Positions 63,653 through 64,000 of a stretch of 64,000 bases of DNA are shown here, one piece after another. The position numbers and the translations under genes were made by a program. The stretch covers positions 1,084,001 to 1,148,000 of the forward strand of contig CAJHZI010000192.1 in NCBI GenBank assembly GCA_905160935.1. The letters run 5' to 3'. The notes below the pieces were generated by a model that did no database searches, was not told the origin of the DNA, and saw nothing but the letters and a program-made list of their open reading frames with translations. Each line of letters starts with the position of its first letter. The first letter of the stretch is position 1. This DNA comes from Enchytraeus crypticus (Eukaryota > Annelida > Clitellata > Enchytraeida > Enchytraeidae).

Positions 63653-64000
63653 GTAGTAATAAATAGCTTACCGGAATCTTAATTAATCTACTAACATTGG
63701 GGGTTAATATGCAGCTTTTGACATGCCTATTAAATTCTACATCTTCATTTAAAGTGTATTCAACTTTATTAGTGTTTTATTTTTTTATACTTGCAGCAAT
63801 TTATGACATTTTGATGCTTTCAAGCTGGAGTTATTATAGAGATGGTGTATAACTTTAAATTCACTATCGTTAGATTGCATGCCTTAAAACTGAGAGTTAG
63901 AGATTCAATGCCTGATTGCTATTCACTGATTTAAAATATGGACACTAGAAAACTATATGATAAAAAATACGGAGAAAGCAGAGATTCTTTGTAACTTGCC

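Overview
This is a window of an animal (metazoan) nuclear genome. It is AT-rich, its genes are split by spliceosomal introns with GT/AG borders and consistent codon phase, and most of it is decayed transposable elements, SINEs and microsatellites. It holds AMMECR1, a lectin/CUB/sushi receptor and a J-domain protein, with no bacterial operons, ribosome-binding sites or CRISPR. The domain set and repeat types suggest a marine invertebrate with long introns. I cannot name the phylum from the sequence alone.

Layout. (1) Bases 1-1855 hold the 3' exons of an unrecognised plus-strand gene. (2) Bases 1856-11500 are intergenic: two minisatellites, a hAT-like MITE, L2/CR1-like LINE fragments and SINE pieces. 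(3) Bases 11862-16488 (minus) hold a complete AMMECR1 gene, with five coding exons that join in phase to 278 residues. (4) Bases 17000-20057 are repeats. (5) Bases 20073-22407 (minus) hold a non-LTR retrotransposon copy with an uninterrupted 730-codon reading frame (YLDD reverse transcriptase plus a C-terminal RPD...WDVT nuclease-like region). It sits inside an ATT microsatellite and is bracketed by a 15-bp direct repeat. (6) Bases 23999-48924 (plus) hold a 25-kb gene of seven coding exons. It encodes a predicted single-pass membrane protein of 506 residues: signal peptide, SUEL-type galactose-binding lectin, CUB, sushi/CCP, transmembrane helix and a 154-residue cytoplasmic tail with tyrosine motifs. 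Its introns hold a 1.4-kb hAT-like element with a perfect 8-bp target duplication, Tc1/mariner copies, several SINE families and large GA/TA microsatellites. (7) Bases 49240-58500 are repeats, including a 240-bp near-perfect palindrome and two stacked LINE fragments with recognisable reverse transcriptase. (8) Bases 59048-63652 (plus) hold seven internal exons of a J-domain (DnaJ) protein, including a 17-nt microexon and an exon with a 19-A run. The gene leaves the window on the right.

Repeat families as named below. LINE-A: L2/CR1-like, YADD, tail of TTG/ATT triplets. LINE-B: RTE-like, FADD, 3' hairpin CTGCC-agta-GGCAG followed by CTAAGAGAGA. S1: tRNA-like SINE ending GAGTGAGGAAACTGACGTTA. 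S2: tRNA-like SINE ending with the hairpin ATCAAC-ATA-GTTGAT. S3: SINE whose 3' end copies the LINE-B hairpin and GA tail. S4: a short dispersed block. S5: a family sharing a 3' core with S1. There is also a 5S-rRNA-derived SINE. The three genes have no visible functional link. The most notable material is the intact retrotransposon, the SINE/LINE tail partnership and the receptor architecture.
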